Shown here: positions 49,527-59,260 of the stretch, piece after piece
How positions within the stretch are numbered: position 1 is the stretch's first letter
Layout: every line of letters begins with the position of its first letter
From: Sycon ciliatum
Lineage: Eukaryota; Porifera; Calcarea; Leucosolenida; Sycettidae
Direction of reading: 5' to 3'
Assembly: GCF_964019385.1 (NCBI RefSeq)
Contig: NC_088644.1
Coordinates: 44,538,483 to 44,602,482 of the forward strand
DNA: 64,000 bases
Made by a program: the position numbers and the translations under genes
Notes under the pieces: model-generated
What the model saw: only the letters and a program-made list of their open reading frames with translations
What the model was told of the DNA's origin: nothing
Database searches by the model: none

Positions 49527-49830
49527 TGTAGTATCCCTGCCCGACCAATACGGAAGCAGTACGGAACTAATACGGAGCTTTGCCTGATGTATATTTAGTG
49601 TATCTCCGTATGTAAGCGTACGTCGTCTGCTGCATAAAAGCGGCTGTGCATTTCTGTTTTGATGAAGAGAAGATTAGATTAGATTGGATAGCAATCAAAG
49701 CTAACTCGAAGAATAAGGATTCAGCCTCTAGGTGAGCACCGGAGAGAAAGTTATTTATTTTGCCGCTTCTTCTTGCAATAACGATTATATCTCAGGTGTG
49801 TACCTGAAAGTAGAATAAAAGTAATTCTTG
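49527..49830 (+). repeat. 3' LTR left part, ubiquitin-LTR element copy 2
   Basis: Follows the purine tract GAAGGGAGGG. It is continued at 53412-53451 after the TTAA insertion. Confidence 0.9.
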
Positions 49831-50082
49831 TTAAAGGGGAACTCCACGAAAAAATGAAAATTTGATAGCCTGTAGAGTTTCGGGCGCTGAGTCGAATGGT
49901 CTTGGTCCGAAGTCTCTACGAGAAAGCGTTCTTGAGATATTTCAATTTTAGCCACGCCCCATACCAATGTATGTGTGACGTCATTGTGGCAATGCGCGAA
50001 AATACTTGGATTTTGAATCTCACTTTCTTCAGGACGAAAGTCACTTCAGAAAGTAGTTTGCCAAGTCGCCTGAGCCGCTGCA

Positions 50083-50278
50083 ATGCCAAATTGTTGTGTT
50101 GTTGATTGTGCCAGTATCACATCATCCTCCTGGGGTTAGTTTTCTCAAATTCCCAAAGGATGGAGACCTGGCAAAGCGCCGAGATGTTGCAATGCGTCGT
50201 GAAATTTTCAACCCTATTTTCGCAGCACGAGCTATGTTTGCTCGCTGCATTTATGATCCAGAGGGACTTGAGAGCTGA
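50083..50278 (+). pseudogene. THAP domain of a Kolobok-like transposase
   Basis: Starts MPNCCVVDC (first Cys pair of the C2CH finger). A one-base shift near 50134 leads to VSFLKFPKDGDLAKRRDVAM, which holds the FP of the THAP core. The last Cys and His pair cannot be assigned, and a stop ends it at 50276. Confidence 0.65.
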
Positions 50279-51303
50279 GTTTTGACGAGTACGCCGTCCA
50301 GGAAAGCCCTCATCAGTGTACCAGTGCCCTCCGAACCGTGAGCCTCCAGCAAAGCGAACTCAACAAGCTGCAACTGAGAAAGCAGGGCGAGATACGTCCC
50401 ATCAGGATCAGAAGAGTACATCACCCCATCAACTCCGACTGCAGCTAGCTGATGAACGATATTACCCCAGTAACTTTGCGCATACCAGTACTCAAACTGT
50501 GCACATCTGTCATCAACTGGGACGCAAACAGACAGACCCCCAGCAAGTACGAAGGTTACAGAACTGTTTGCTTGCGATGTGCAGGCAGCATGCACGACGA
50601 ACTGTCTCACCAATCCTGCCAAACTGAACCAGTGTAAGTTGATTGCGTGGATATGTCTCTATTTATAACAGCTACCCTACTTCTAGGCATGGTTGCATGA
50701 ATACCATATCACTCAGAGCAGTTGTTAGAAGTCTGGACAGCCTTGGAATAGTGCAAGTAAAGTGAAACAAAAATATATTACACTCCGAGTTCCACGCTTG
50801 CGGGATCACCAGGCCAAAAAAATCTAATTTCGAACAAGGAATGGGTTCTGGTTGTATGCGAAAGAAAAGTAAGTGAAGACCTATTGTGCAAGGAATACAG
50901 TGGGAACTACACATATTATACACATGCACTCACACCATCACCCACATGCGTGCGCGTGCGTGTGCGTGCACACACACAAACACAACAACACACACACATA
51001 CGCACCCACATACTCAAACTCACTCGCACGCACGCTAGCCTAAGGATAGTACATATGCTGTAGTAGTGGTATACTTAGTGAAATGACTATGTGTACATCT
51101 AATGACGCCGCCACTCCACGCCAGAAGACAACAAACATCTGCTGCAACATTTTTGCTCCCGTCTCTTATGGGCAACACAGGGAATGAAACGAACAATGCA
51201 ATTGAGAACAAGAGTCGTCCTGTACGGTGAAGTTTCCATTTTCTCATACAGCAGTATATTGTCTAAGCAAGTGTGTTTTCTCCACATTCTTTTTGCCATG
51301 CAG
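50279..51303 (+). other. Transposon interior with dinucleotide repeat
   Basis: Possible linker coding at 50280-50640 in shifting frames, not recognised. An alternating CA/GT and GC tract lies at 50938-51022. No catalytic motif found. Confidence 0.4.
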
Positions 51304-51673
51304 GTATATCACAGTGTCATGCCAAACTACATTCTCAAACGCATTCGTTTCTCAATTCTGGGGATGATTGGACACGCACATCTCGCAGCTCTTGACGACG
51401 TCAATGTCAACCGTCGCCACAGCACAACCAAAAAGACCGTGATAGGAAGGTATAAAGTCCAGTTCTCAAAGCATAAAGAAGACTGTGGCCAAATAGAAAA
51501 TTATACGACAGAAAGAGCTATGAGTATGTTGACAAGCTCATGTGTGAGGTGGTAGCGGTTGCAAATGGCAACCTCCATGTTCCTGCCTTGGAGAAGCGTG
51601 TTTCCCTGCCAAATTCCAGGTGGAAGCCTCCTGAGAAGGCTGAGGTGGTGCAGGATTTGGATATCTTTGCCTG
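51304..51673 (+). pseudogene. Kolobok-like transposase C-terminus
   Basis: After a TTTTTGCCATGCAG acceptor-like site the frame gives VYHSVMPNYILKRIRFS, HLAALDDVNVNRRHSTTKK and a Lys-rich stretch, then in a shifted frame NLHVPALEKRVSLPNSRWKPP. This recalls the end of Kolobok transposases. The catalytic region upstream is not recognised, so the call rests on this pattern and on the TTAA ends. Confidence 0.5.
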
Positions 51674-51817
51674 ATGGTATTCACAACGCAGGCTGGAAGA
51701 CGACAACGAACGTGCTTGCCCAATTTGCCGTGTACATAGTGTGTACTGCCTGTGTGCCGCATAGCGTAGAGATCTACACAAACACAGAATGTCATATGGA
51801 ATGTGTATGATGAGTGC

Positions 51818-52764
51818 TTGTACACATACCACATTGCTGTACCGTAATAATTATTATAGTCAAATACTCATTTACTCTACATATGCGCTGTATTGCACCT
51901 ACCGGTACCTACCTGCACTTTCAGTGCGCGCGCCATACTAATTTAGTGTCCACTGGTACAAAGATGGAGGGTCTTGTAGAATTTACCATAATTGCTGATT
52001 TCAAATTGAATTCCAATGATCTGGGGGATGAATACTGATTAGGACGCGTTCGATTACCTACTAGTACAGAGATGTCTTGGTCAGAAAGTACAGATTTCTT
52101 ACTCTCCTGCCAGAATTTGTGCATTATTTTGGTGTACGCTTTCTTGACCCCACGCTTGTACGTTGCATGCCATGGTATACTAGAAAACGAGTTTATTGAC
52201 AAAGTCTATCGCTTGAAACGATAAAGTATGGGTTCGGTTGTGATCAAATGCACCCATGGTGCTCATAAACTGTGTGCAGTGCTCTCTTCACCAACAGAAC
52301 ACTACCTACCATACTTTGTAGATCTTGTACCAATCCAAGGGAAAATGACAAAGACAAATGTGAGTCATGCATGAAAACTTGTGATAGCACGGTCTATAGT
52401 ACAGAACACCGTTGTTCGTGCTATGCCTGACAACAATAATTAGTTACACACAAAACATTACGCGCATCGATCCTCACAAGATAAGTCAAGACATACTCGG
52501 AGCAAAGAGAAATTTGTTTGTGTCATGCATGAAACTTGTGATAACTACCAGTACAATGTCTTTCTTGTGCGACGCCTACTGTAGTGCGCCTGACAACAAT
52601 AAATTTCCCCCAAAAAATAAGAATAAGTGTATCATGCTGATACGCGATCCTCACAAGACAAGTCAAGGCAAACTAATTGAGGCTTACCTAATGTCAGACT
52701 CTTCTGTCACTGGCATTGGCGGCTTCTGCATGTCGAGATAACCTCGAAGAGCAGTGATGAGCAC
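51818..52764. other. Transposon interior, duplicated ~165-bp segment
   Basis: 52335-52500 and 52520-52680 are related (GTCATGCATGAAA, CCTGACAACAATAA, GATCCTCACAAGA...AAGTCAAG). No coding pattern. Confidence 0.6.
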
Positions 52765-52864
52765 AGCCTAATGCAAGGATGCGATCTCGTAATCTGCGAG
52801 GTCCGCTACGCAAGAAACCTTGGGCCGTCTTGTCGACAGCGACGGCAGCATCCTACCAGCAAAA

Positions 52865-53167
52865 TCATTCCCGCGGGCTGGGCATGGCTATACACTTTTG
52901 TCCACGCTCGCACCAGTCGGAGTCCCAAACGAATCGAGATTCTGGTGGCCAAGCTACTCGTCTTCTGTCGGACGCAGCTGCTGACGCATCTTCTTCCTCC
53001 ACATTTGTTACACGCGATGGCAGCTCCTCAGCAGAGTATCTGGGCTCCCTGCCCCAACCATACGCGGCGGTGGGCTGTTGGTCGTCCTCACTGGCCTCAG
53101 CATCGCTGCCTTCATTGCTGGGGACAGAGGATTGTTCGGAATCGCCCATCTTCCCTTGAAATACCAA
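52865..53167 (-). CDS. Second, opposite-strand ORF of the Kolobok-like element
   Basis: 100 codons. Starts MVFQGKMGDSEQSS or at the inner Met (53149), acidic Ser-rich beginning, then GREPRYSAEELPSRV and WCERGQKCIAMPSPRE before the stop. The WCxxGxxCxxMP pattern recalls the cysteine-rich domain also found at the C-terminus of P2X7 receptors and in many transposon-linked proteins. The match is short and the domain is cut off. Role unknown. Confidence 0.4.
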   Translation of the reverse strand: MVFQGKMGDSEQSSVPSNEGSDAEASEDDQQPTAAYGWGREPRYSAEELPSRVTNVEEEDASAAASDRRRVAWPPESRFVWDSDWCERGQKCIAMPSPRE

Positions 53168-53455
53168 CTAAAATAATTAGTGCTTGTAGACTGGCGAAGA
53201 GAAACGACTTTGCCACAATGACGTAGGCAGCCCGTGATGATGTAACCAAATGGCCGCATGACGTCAGGGCGCGGCCCCCGTTTTTGCAATTTCAAAGTGA
53301 AATATCTCAAGAACGCTTCGTCGTAGAGACTTCGGACCAAGACCATTCGACTCAGCGCCCGAAACTCTACAGGCTATCAAAGTTTCATTTTTTCGTGGAG
53401 TTCCCCTTTAATTGCACCGCGCCTACCACTCGGCTACCTACATGTATTACACATG

Positions 53456-54384
53456 CCAAATAATTATGGTGTTAATTCTAGCACAGGAGGGGAGCACGGA
53501 GCCCCATGAGTCAATGCACTATGAGGTTAAACTTCCATGCCAAACTGTTACCACCAGGGACGCGACGAGGCATCAGGAACAGAATGGATTTGAGTGACCC
53601 ACCTCATATTATAACTATTCAGTGATATTGAAGTAGCAGCAGGGGAAGCTGAGAAAATTCACAACAAATCCCATCCGGTGCTTATGTTCACATGGGGCTT
53701 GGCATCACGAATCTCAATCGCCTCGCGCAGTTTGCGACGGGCTCAATCAGACTCTCTTCCTATTACTTCAACTGCAGAGAATGCACTTTGCCCATAGTTA
53801 AGCTTACATCCAGGGTGAGTGGTACGAAAATGTTGGCCCCATGGCTTGTCGAGTTCCTGGCGTCTTGCCTCACCATTATGTTCTTCCAGGCGAGTTTCCA
53901 GAAAGCGGCCAGTCTCACCAACATATTGTTCCGGACATTCTTTGCACTTCAGCTGATATACAACATTCTTCTGCATACATACATCCTGTCCCCCGGATAT
54001 ACACGAGATACACGGCCCCTTTGGGCGACCTCTCTTTTTCGGTTGTAGCGGATTTGCAGCCTTGACACATAGAGGAGGAACGAGGGCGGAGCGACACAAT
54101 GTGCGCCTCAGGCTACCAGTGTGCTCATATACGACTCTAACCGGAATTTTTTACTTTCTGATTGCTTTATTCACTGCTTGATTTACTTTATCTGACTTAT
54201 ATGGAAGCTTTAGAAATGCGCAGCATGGGTTGGCATGGCGACGACACTTTGGCCTTATGGAGGCAGTGCGTGCCTCTTCAATGATTCTCTCTGGGTAATT
54301 GTTCAATCTTAATTGTTCATGAACCCTCGCTTCACTTTCTGCACGCATTCTGGTATTCGATGAGAGCCTCTGAGCTCTTAGGAA
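53456..54384 (-). repeat. PLE-D left inverted arm, inner part
   Basis: Inverted copy of 55905-56836. It contains the endonuclease ORF on the minus strand (53743-54099), identical in protein sequence to 56190-56546, and the RT end with the same in-frame TAA. Confidence 0.92.
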
Positions 54385-54482
54385 ACAACAGCTCGTCCCG
54401 CGGCCCAACTCCTGTTGCCGCCGTTGGTGTTGCGTCACCCAGTGGGCATACGACCAATGCTGAGCCAGTCCTATAGCGGGCG

Positions 54483-56138
54483 TTGGTGGTGGACGATTGT
54501 GTGTCCGACCAGACAAGGCGTCTGCTGGAACATGGACCTAGCTTTGTCCCGTCGACGGGGAGGCTCAGCAAGCAAGAACGAACAGATGTTGAGACATCGG
54601 TAGAGAGGATGGCGTTCACCCTCCGGTGGCAACAGCCCCAGCCTCAGGGTGTGGACCTCAAAGAGGAGGACCCACCGCCAGAGATCAGACAGGACAAGAA
54701 ATTGTGGAAGCTGATGAAGCGTGGCTTTAAGCAGCCCCCACAGATGGATGACAAAGACGAAAGGAACATGGCCAACTTCCGCGACAAGGTGTTACGGGCT
54801 TATGACAGACACACACCCTCTAAGCCCAATCTGACGCAGGAGGAGCGGGTGGAGCTGAAGCGACTTCGCACAGACCAAGAAACCATTTTAAAACCATCGG
54901 ATAAAAGTAAAAAACGCGTTGCTATGAGACAGGAGCTGTATTTGCAGAAAGCAGAAGACATATTATCGAACATGACCATGTATGAGAAAGTAGATTTGAC
55001 CATAGAGTCCTACGAGACCAAGACACGAGAAGTAATACTGTCAGAGTGCAAGAACATGGATTCAAAACTCCTAAAGTCAATCCTACCAAGCAGTACGAAG
55101 TTCCCCGAGTGGTACGGTCTTCCAAAGGACCATAAGCAGAACTTACCATTGCGACCCGTGGTAGCAGCGTGCGACAGCCCAACGACTGGAGTATCTATTG
55201 TATTGGAGCGCATCCTACAGCAGCTCATTCCATTTGTCCCGGCCCACCTGGCTAACACGACGGAAGCAATAACCCACATCTGTGACGCATGTCCGGGATT
55301 GAACGCCCCCGATGGCACCATTGTTATGTCCATGGATGTAGTCGGGTTATATCCGAGCATACCTATTCGGGAGGGCGTTCAGGCAGTGGTGGATATGCTG
55401 CAGCAGTATTCCCAGCGGATTGACATGTTTGGGCTGAGTGTGAGCGGGGTACGGAATCTGCTGCTGTTTGTTCTCAGCCACAACTATTTCAGATTCGGCC
55501 ATCAGATCTATCACCAAGTGGACGGGGTTGCAATGGGTAACAGTCTTGCACCCCCATTTGCGATTCTTTTCATGCATACGGTTGAGGCCAGGCTTCTGCA
55601 GGATTCTCCGTTAGTACCGCTCCTCTACAAACGCTACATCGACGATATCCTGCTGCTATGGACCCACGGCAGAGAGAGCTTGATGCGGTTTGTGCAGCAC
55701 TTCAACTCTGCACACCCAAGTATCAACTTCACATATGAGCTCAGCGAGGTGAGTGGCTCCATAAATTATGTGGATATCACAATTATGATCCAGGAAGACA
55801 AGCTGGCATACAAGCTGTACCAGAAGGCATGTGCTAGTGGTCTACTCATTGATTATACTTCGGCAGTTCCCCACCATATCAAATTGGCAGTTGCTTCGTC
55901 GCAATTCCTAAGAGCTCAGAGGCTCATATCGAATACCAGAATGCGTGCAGAAAGTGAAGCGAGGGTTCATGAACAATTAAGATTGAACAATTACCCAGAG
56001 AGAATCATTGAAGAGGCACGCACTGCCTCCATAAGGCCAAAGCGTCGTCGCCATGCCAACCCATGCTGCGCATTTCTAAAGCTTCCATATAAGTCAGATA
56101 AAGTACATCAAGCAGTGAATAAAGCAATCAGAAAGTAA
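54483..56138 (+). CDS. PLE-D reverse transcriptase
   Basis: 551 codons. A Penelope-type N-terminal region is followed by YGLPKDHK (residues 211-218), LPLRPVVAACDSP, MSMDVVGLYPSIPIREGV (Asp 285), VDGVAMGNSLAPPFA (346-360) and KRYIDDILLLW (YIDD 385-388). The thumb and a basic C-terminus follow (SIRPKRRRHANPCC). All RT motifs are intact. The start codon is uncertain because the upstream junction with the inverted arm lies only 100 bp away. The frame ends at a TAA (56136-56138) but stays open beyond it into the endonuclease. Confidence 0.92.
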   Translation: MVVDDCVSDQTRRLLEHGPSFVPSTGRLSKQERTDVETSVERMAFTLRWQQPQPQGVDLKEEDPPPEIRQDKKLWKLMKRGFKQPPQMDDKDERNMANFRDKVLRAYDRHTPSKPNLTQEERVELKRLRTDQETILKPSDKSKKRVAMRQELYLQKAEDILSNMTMYEKVDLTIESYETKTREVILSECKNMDSKLLKSILPSSTKFPEWYGLPKDHKQNLPLRPVVAACDSPTTGVSIVLERILQQLIPFVPAHLANTTEAITHICDACPGLNAPDGTIVMSMDVVGLYPSIPIREGVQAVVDMLQQYSQRIDMFGLSVSGVRNLLLFVLSHNYFRFGHQIYHQVDGVAMGNSLAPPFAILFMHTVEARLLQDSPLVPLLYKRYIDDILLLWTHGRESLMRFVQHFNSAHPSINFTYELSEVSGSINYVDITIMIQEDKLAYKLYQKACASGLLIDYTSAVPHHIKLAVASSQFLRAQRLISNTRMRAESEARVHEQLRLNNYPERIIEEARTASIRPKRRRHANPCCAFLKLPYKSDKVHQAVNKAIRK

Positions 56139-57156
56139 AAAATTCCGGTTAGAGTCGTATATGAGCACACTGGTAGCCTGAGGCGCACATTGTGTCGCTC
56201 CGCCCTCGTTCCTCCTCTATGTGTCAAGGCTGCAAATCCGCTACAACCGAAAAAGAGAGGTCGCCCAAAGGGGCCGTGTATCTCGTGTATATCCGGGGGA
56301 CAGGATGTATGTATGCAGAAGAATGTTGTATATCAGCTGAAGTGCAAAGAATGTCCGGAACAATATGTTGGTGAGACTGGCCGCTTTCTGGAAACTCGCC
56401 TGGAAGAACATAATGGTGAGGCAAGACGCCAGGAACTCGACAAGCCATGGGGCCAACATTTTCGTACCACTCACCCTGGATGTAAGCTTAACTATGGGCA
56501 AAGTGCATTCTCTGCAGTTGAAGTAATAGGAAGAGAGTCTGATTGAGCCCGTCGCAAACTGCGCGAGGCGATTGAGATTCGTGATGCCAAGCCCCATGTG
56601 AACATAAGCACCGGATGGGATTTGTTGTGAATTTTCTCAGCTTCCCCTGCTGCTACTTCAATATCACTGAATAGTTATAATATGAGGTGGGTCACTCAAA
56701 TCCATTCTGTTCCTGATGCCTCGTCGCGTCCCTGGTGGTAACAGTTTGGCATGGAAGTTTAACCTCATAGTGCATTGACTCATGGGGCTCCGTGCTCCCC
56801 TCCTGTGCTAGAATTAACACCATAATTATTTGGCATGTACCCTCACTTCGTAGAGTACAACGGCGCGCTCTTCTTCTCCGTGATGTGCACTGTTGAACCT
56901 TCTCTCTCTCCCCCCCCCCCCCCGGTGACATAACTCGCATCATTTTTTTTTTGGCGCTACACTCTGCGTAACGCCATTCACGGAGCACAATGCGCGCTAC
57001 CTTCTGCTGCTTCTCCTCCGTCATGTGCTAGTTGCGCCTTTTCTCTCTCTCTCTGTCCCCCCCCCCCTTCTGCATACTAGGTGACATAATTCGCATCTTT
57101 TTTGGCGCTACACTCTGCGTATATACTGCTCTTGTGTGGCTTCCACGGTATTCATT
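55905..57156 (+). repeat. PLE-D right arm
   Basis: Matches the left arm in inverse order, 1252 bp, including the RT end, the endonuclease and the G/C-run segments near 56900-57070. Confidence 0.9.
56139..56546 (+). CDS. PLE-D GIY-YIG endonuclease with AT-hook
   Basis: In the same frame as the RT, after one TAA. An AT-hook KKRGRPKG (counting from the Met at 56190, residues 21-28) and a Cys cluster CISCISGGQDVC precede the GIY-YIG domain NVVYQLKCKECPEQYVGETG, ETRLEEH and HFRTTHPGC. Here the hook is upstream of an undivided nuclease domain, unlike PLE-B and PLE-C where it sits within. The nuclease nicks target DNA to prime reverse transcription in this class. Confidence 0.85.
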   Translation, partial: KIPVRVVYEHTGSLRRTLCRSALVPPLCVKAANPLQPKKRGRPKGPCISCISGGQDVCMQKNVVYQLKCKECPEQYVGETGRFLETRLEEHNGEARRQELDKPWGQHFRTTHPGCKLNYGQSAFSAVEVIGRESD

Positions 57157-57164
57157 GTTATTAC

Positions 57165-57188
57165 CTGACGATGGCCAAGTGCCGAAAC
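57165..57188 (+). ncRNA. Hammerhead-like core in the PLE-D 3' end
   Basis: CTGACGA, a GGC/GCC stem with loop CAAGT, then GAAAC. I cannot place a cleavage base with a matching stem I, so activity is doubtful. It lies outside the inverted arms. Confidence 0.3.
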
Positions 57189-57312
57189 GTTGTAAAAATA
57201 ACGGAGCTGGTTCGGATGTTATGTGCAGCGCTATGGGAATGGGTGTGTCCACCCGAATTCTTTTCACAGATGAAGCTGCTGGAAGCCTCAGCCCTTCTTC
57301 ATACACTGTTAT

Positions 57313-57499
57313 GTCATGTTTTATATGCGTATGCTTTCCTGATATACGCTGTCATTTGCATGCTATAAATAGCTGGTGATCTTAGTGTTAGTTTATTATA
57401 TTCAATCAAGTGAACAATACTGTGGAAGAGAAAATAGCTGTCCTCGTGCCGTGTGCTCGTTCGTTCCTGACTTTTAGAGAATCAGAAGGGTTCACAACA
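57313..57499 (+). repeat. BEL LTR, 3' piece
   Basis: Continuation of 47748-47905, with the empty TATAAATAGCTGG box and ending TTCACAACA. Together these form one plus-sense LTR. Confidence 0.8.
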
Positions 57500-58555
57500 T
57501 TTTGGGACCACGCCAGGATTGAAGCGCTCATGACAGAGGCACTAAGTAATTTGGAGGCCATCTTCATCGCCAATGGAATTCGGTTAGAATTGGAAAGCGA
57601 GAAGTTGGAGGAACATGTAGAGCAGAGGCTCCGACAGTACGAGGAGCGTGAGGGGCGCAGTGCCAGACGGCAAGAGGAGGCGCTCAGCACCGAGTTTGAC
57701 AAAAATCTCAAAGAGATTAACGAGCGCTTTGCCAAGGCGTATGAGGGTGATGGTGAAGCCGCCAATGAGAGTGCGATTGGAGGTACAGCGGAAGCTCCCA
57801 GTCACAGCAGTGGGCGTAAACCGTTGATGAAAATCCCCTCATATGTTGAAACGCATTCACTGGAGCGTTATTTCGGCCTGTTCGAGGCCACCTATTCCAA
57901 GAACGAGTTCGAAGAAAGCGAATGGCTGCTTCGATTGCGTATCGCGCTAGCGGGTAGCACAGACGAGAGGATCTGTATTTGCTGCAGAAACTACGAGAGT
58001 TGCTTGCCTCGTTCGGAAAGACGCCAGACAAAGTGTGAAAGACGTTGCTGACAGGCAAGCAGCGGTCGGAGGAATCTTTTCACTAATCCGTTGTGCGTGT
58101 TCGCCGGGAGGTAGAGGTGTGGACCACACTCGTAATAAGATGGAAGATAGCGAGGTGGACACCAAGTATAACGCCGATACATTATTATTATAATTATTAA
58201 TGTTTATAGGTAAAATGGCCCCTTTGCTGGAAGCATTGGCAAAGTAGGTGATCTAGGATTAATGCGGACCTGGTCGAACGGCAGTGCTACAGGAAATCTC
58301 TGCGTCAGGTTCAGGAGCACGGCGGGTCTTACCAGATCGCACACGGACGACAGGGTTGATACTGCCAGGAAGCCAGTGGAACGATCAGTGGCAAGGCTCA
58401 TTGCATGGCGATATCGGTCGCAGACACAGAGAAGCAGCTGAAGTCACTGCCAAAGGAAGGGAGAAAGGTTTTTCAGCAGCCTATTATGAAACTACTTCAG
58501 TGGAAGTGGTGTGGGTGAATTTACCAAATCATGCTGTTTGCTAGGCCTGTCCTTG
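57500..58555 (+). pseudogene. BEL/Pao gag 5' part (plus-sense copy)
   Basis: After TTTTGGGACCACGCC (PBS region) the frame gives MTEALSNLEAIF, QRLRQYEEREGRSARRQEE and LMKIPSYVETHSLERYFGLFE, homologous to the BEL1 N-terminus. Beyond 58010 frameshifts set in, an AT repeat lies at 58177-58203, and recognisable gag ends near 58550. No pol follows. Confidence 0.8.
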
Positions 58556-58867
58556 TAAATCCTATTGCGCTGACGGAAGTGTCTGTTGCTGGCAGTTCCT
58601 GTCAAAAAGACTGAAAGGCACCATTCTCAACTCCTGTGTGGGTTTGAGCGGTCATGTTGTTGTATAAAACGGTCCAAGTATAGGTTATGATTGGTGGTTT
58701 TATGCGGTAGAACGCAAGCAGAATACGGAAAAAACAAGTGCGAAGATAAGCGCCAAGAGTAACTTTGCCGCTGAGTAGTTGTTTGAGTGTTATTTCGCAG
58801 TACATGTATTTGACGTTGTTTTGAGGCCGTGTACTGAAACCGTGATTTGCATCCACGAGAATATGAT
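58556..58867. other. No gene recognised
   Basis: Unique sequence between the plus-sense gag fragment and BEL2. Confidence 0.4.
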
Positions 58868-59212
58868 TGTTATGAACCCTCTGAGATTCTCTAAATTTAC
58901 AGGATCGAACGATCACATGGCATGAGGACAACTCTTTTCTCTTCCACAGTATATTTCACTTCATCGAATAATTAACAATGAACACTAATAACACCAGATA
59001 TTTATAGCATGCAAAAACAGCCTACATGTATATCAAAACATACACATAAAAAATATGACATGACAGCGTATACTGCAAACCGCACATAGCGCATATAGCG
59101 TATGCCATGCAGCAACATCAGCGGTATGGCGGAGTCGAGATACAATATTGCAACGAATACAATGCCATAAGCGCGAAGGCCTTTCCCACTTGAGAACTGG
59201 TGGTTTGCAACA
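58868..59212 (-). repeat. BEL2 3' LTR
   Basis: 345 bp, clearly diverged from the BEL1 LTRs. Confidence 0.9.
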
Positions 59213-59260
59213 TTCTCCCCACCAAAGGGCTTCTCACCGCCGTACAACAATTCACACAAG

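Larger units (their letters stand above)
49835..53407 (+). mobile_element. Kolobok-like DNA transposon, TTAA target duplication
   Basis: TTAA on both sides (49831-49834 and 53408-53411). Inverted ends of about 115 bp begin AGGGGAACTCCACGAAAAAA. Coding remnants are a THAP domain near the left end and a transposase C-terminus near 51300-51680. TTAA plus THAP fits Kolobok better than piggyBac. The transposase core is not readable, so this copy is inactive. Confidence 0.8.
48237..53451 (+). mobile_element. Ubiquitin-LTR element copy 2, hosting Kolobok-like transposon
   Basis: 5' LTR 48237-48577. The 3' LTR starts at 49527, is opened at 49831 by the TTAA element and ends at 53451. CATG duplicates the target (48233-48236 and 53452-53455), and the empty site is readable in the PLE-D right arm (near 56836). 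The interior is 949 bp, shorter than copy 1 because it lacks the signal-peptide segment. Confidence 0.9.
47906..57300 (+). mobile_element. Penelope-like element PLE-D, hosting other insertions
   Basis: A 12-bp duplication ATACACTGTTAT flanks it (47894-47905 and 57301-57312). Left arm 47907-48236 plus 53456-54384, right arm 55905-57156, inverted and almost identical (the ~930-bp inner parts have the same length). The body 54385-55904 carries the RT on the plus strand. The left arm was later opened by the ubiquitin-LTR element copy 2. Each outer arm has two ~165-bp imperfect repeats with G-runs (near 47990 and 48155). Confidence 0.9.
28254..57400 (-). repeat. Segmental duplicon, copy C, exploded by insertions
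   Basis: Third tandem copy. Its own sequence survives at 28254-28360, 29455-29891, 33205-33350, 34467-34479, 35111-35402, 44994-47905 and 57301-57400. PLE-A, PLE-B, a non-LTR tail, the palindromic element, PLE-C and PLE-D lie between these pieces. Confidence 0.85.

Noticed and set aside
50251..50622. 123-codon minus-strand ORF within the Kolobok-like element
   Set aside because: No domain is recognised, and plus-strand frames fit the expected transposase linker equally well.
57165..57188. Active hammerhead in the PLE-D 3' end
   Set aside because: The core-like CTGACGA/GAAAC is present, but no UH cleavage base with a matching stem I can be placed; kept only as a low-confidence likeness.
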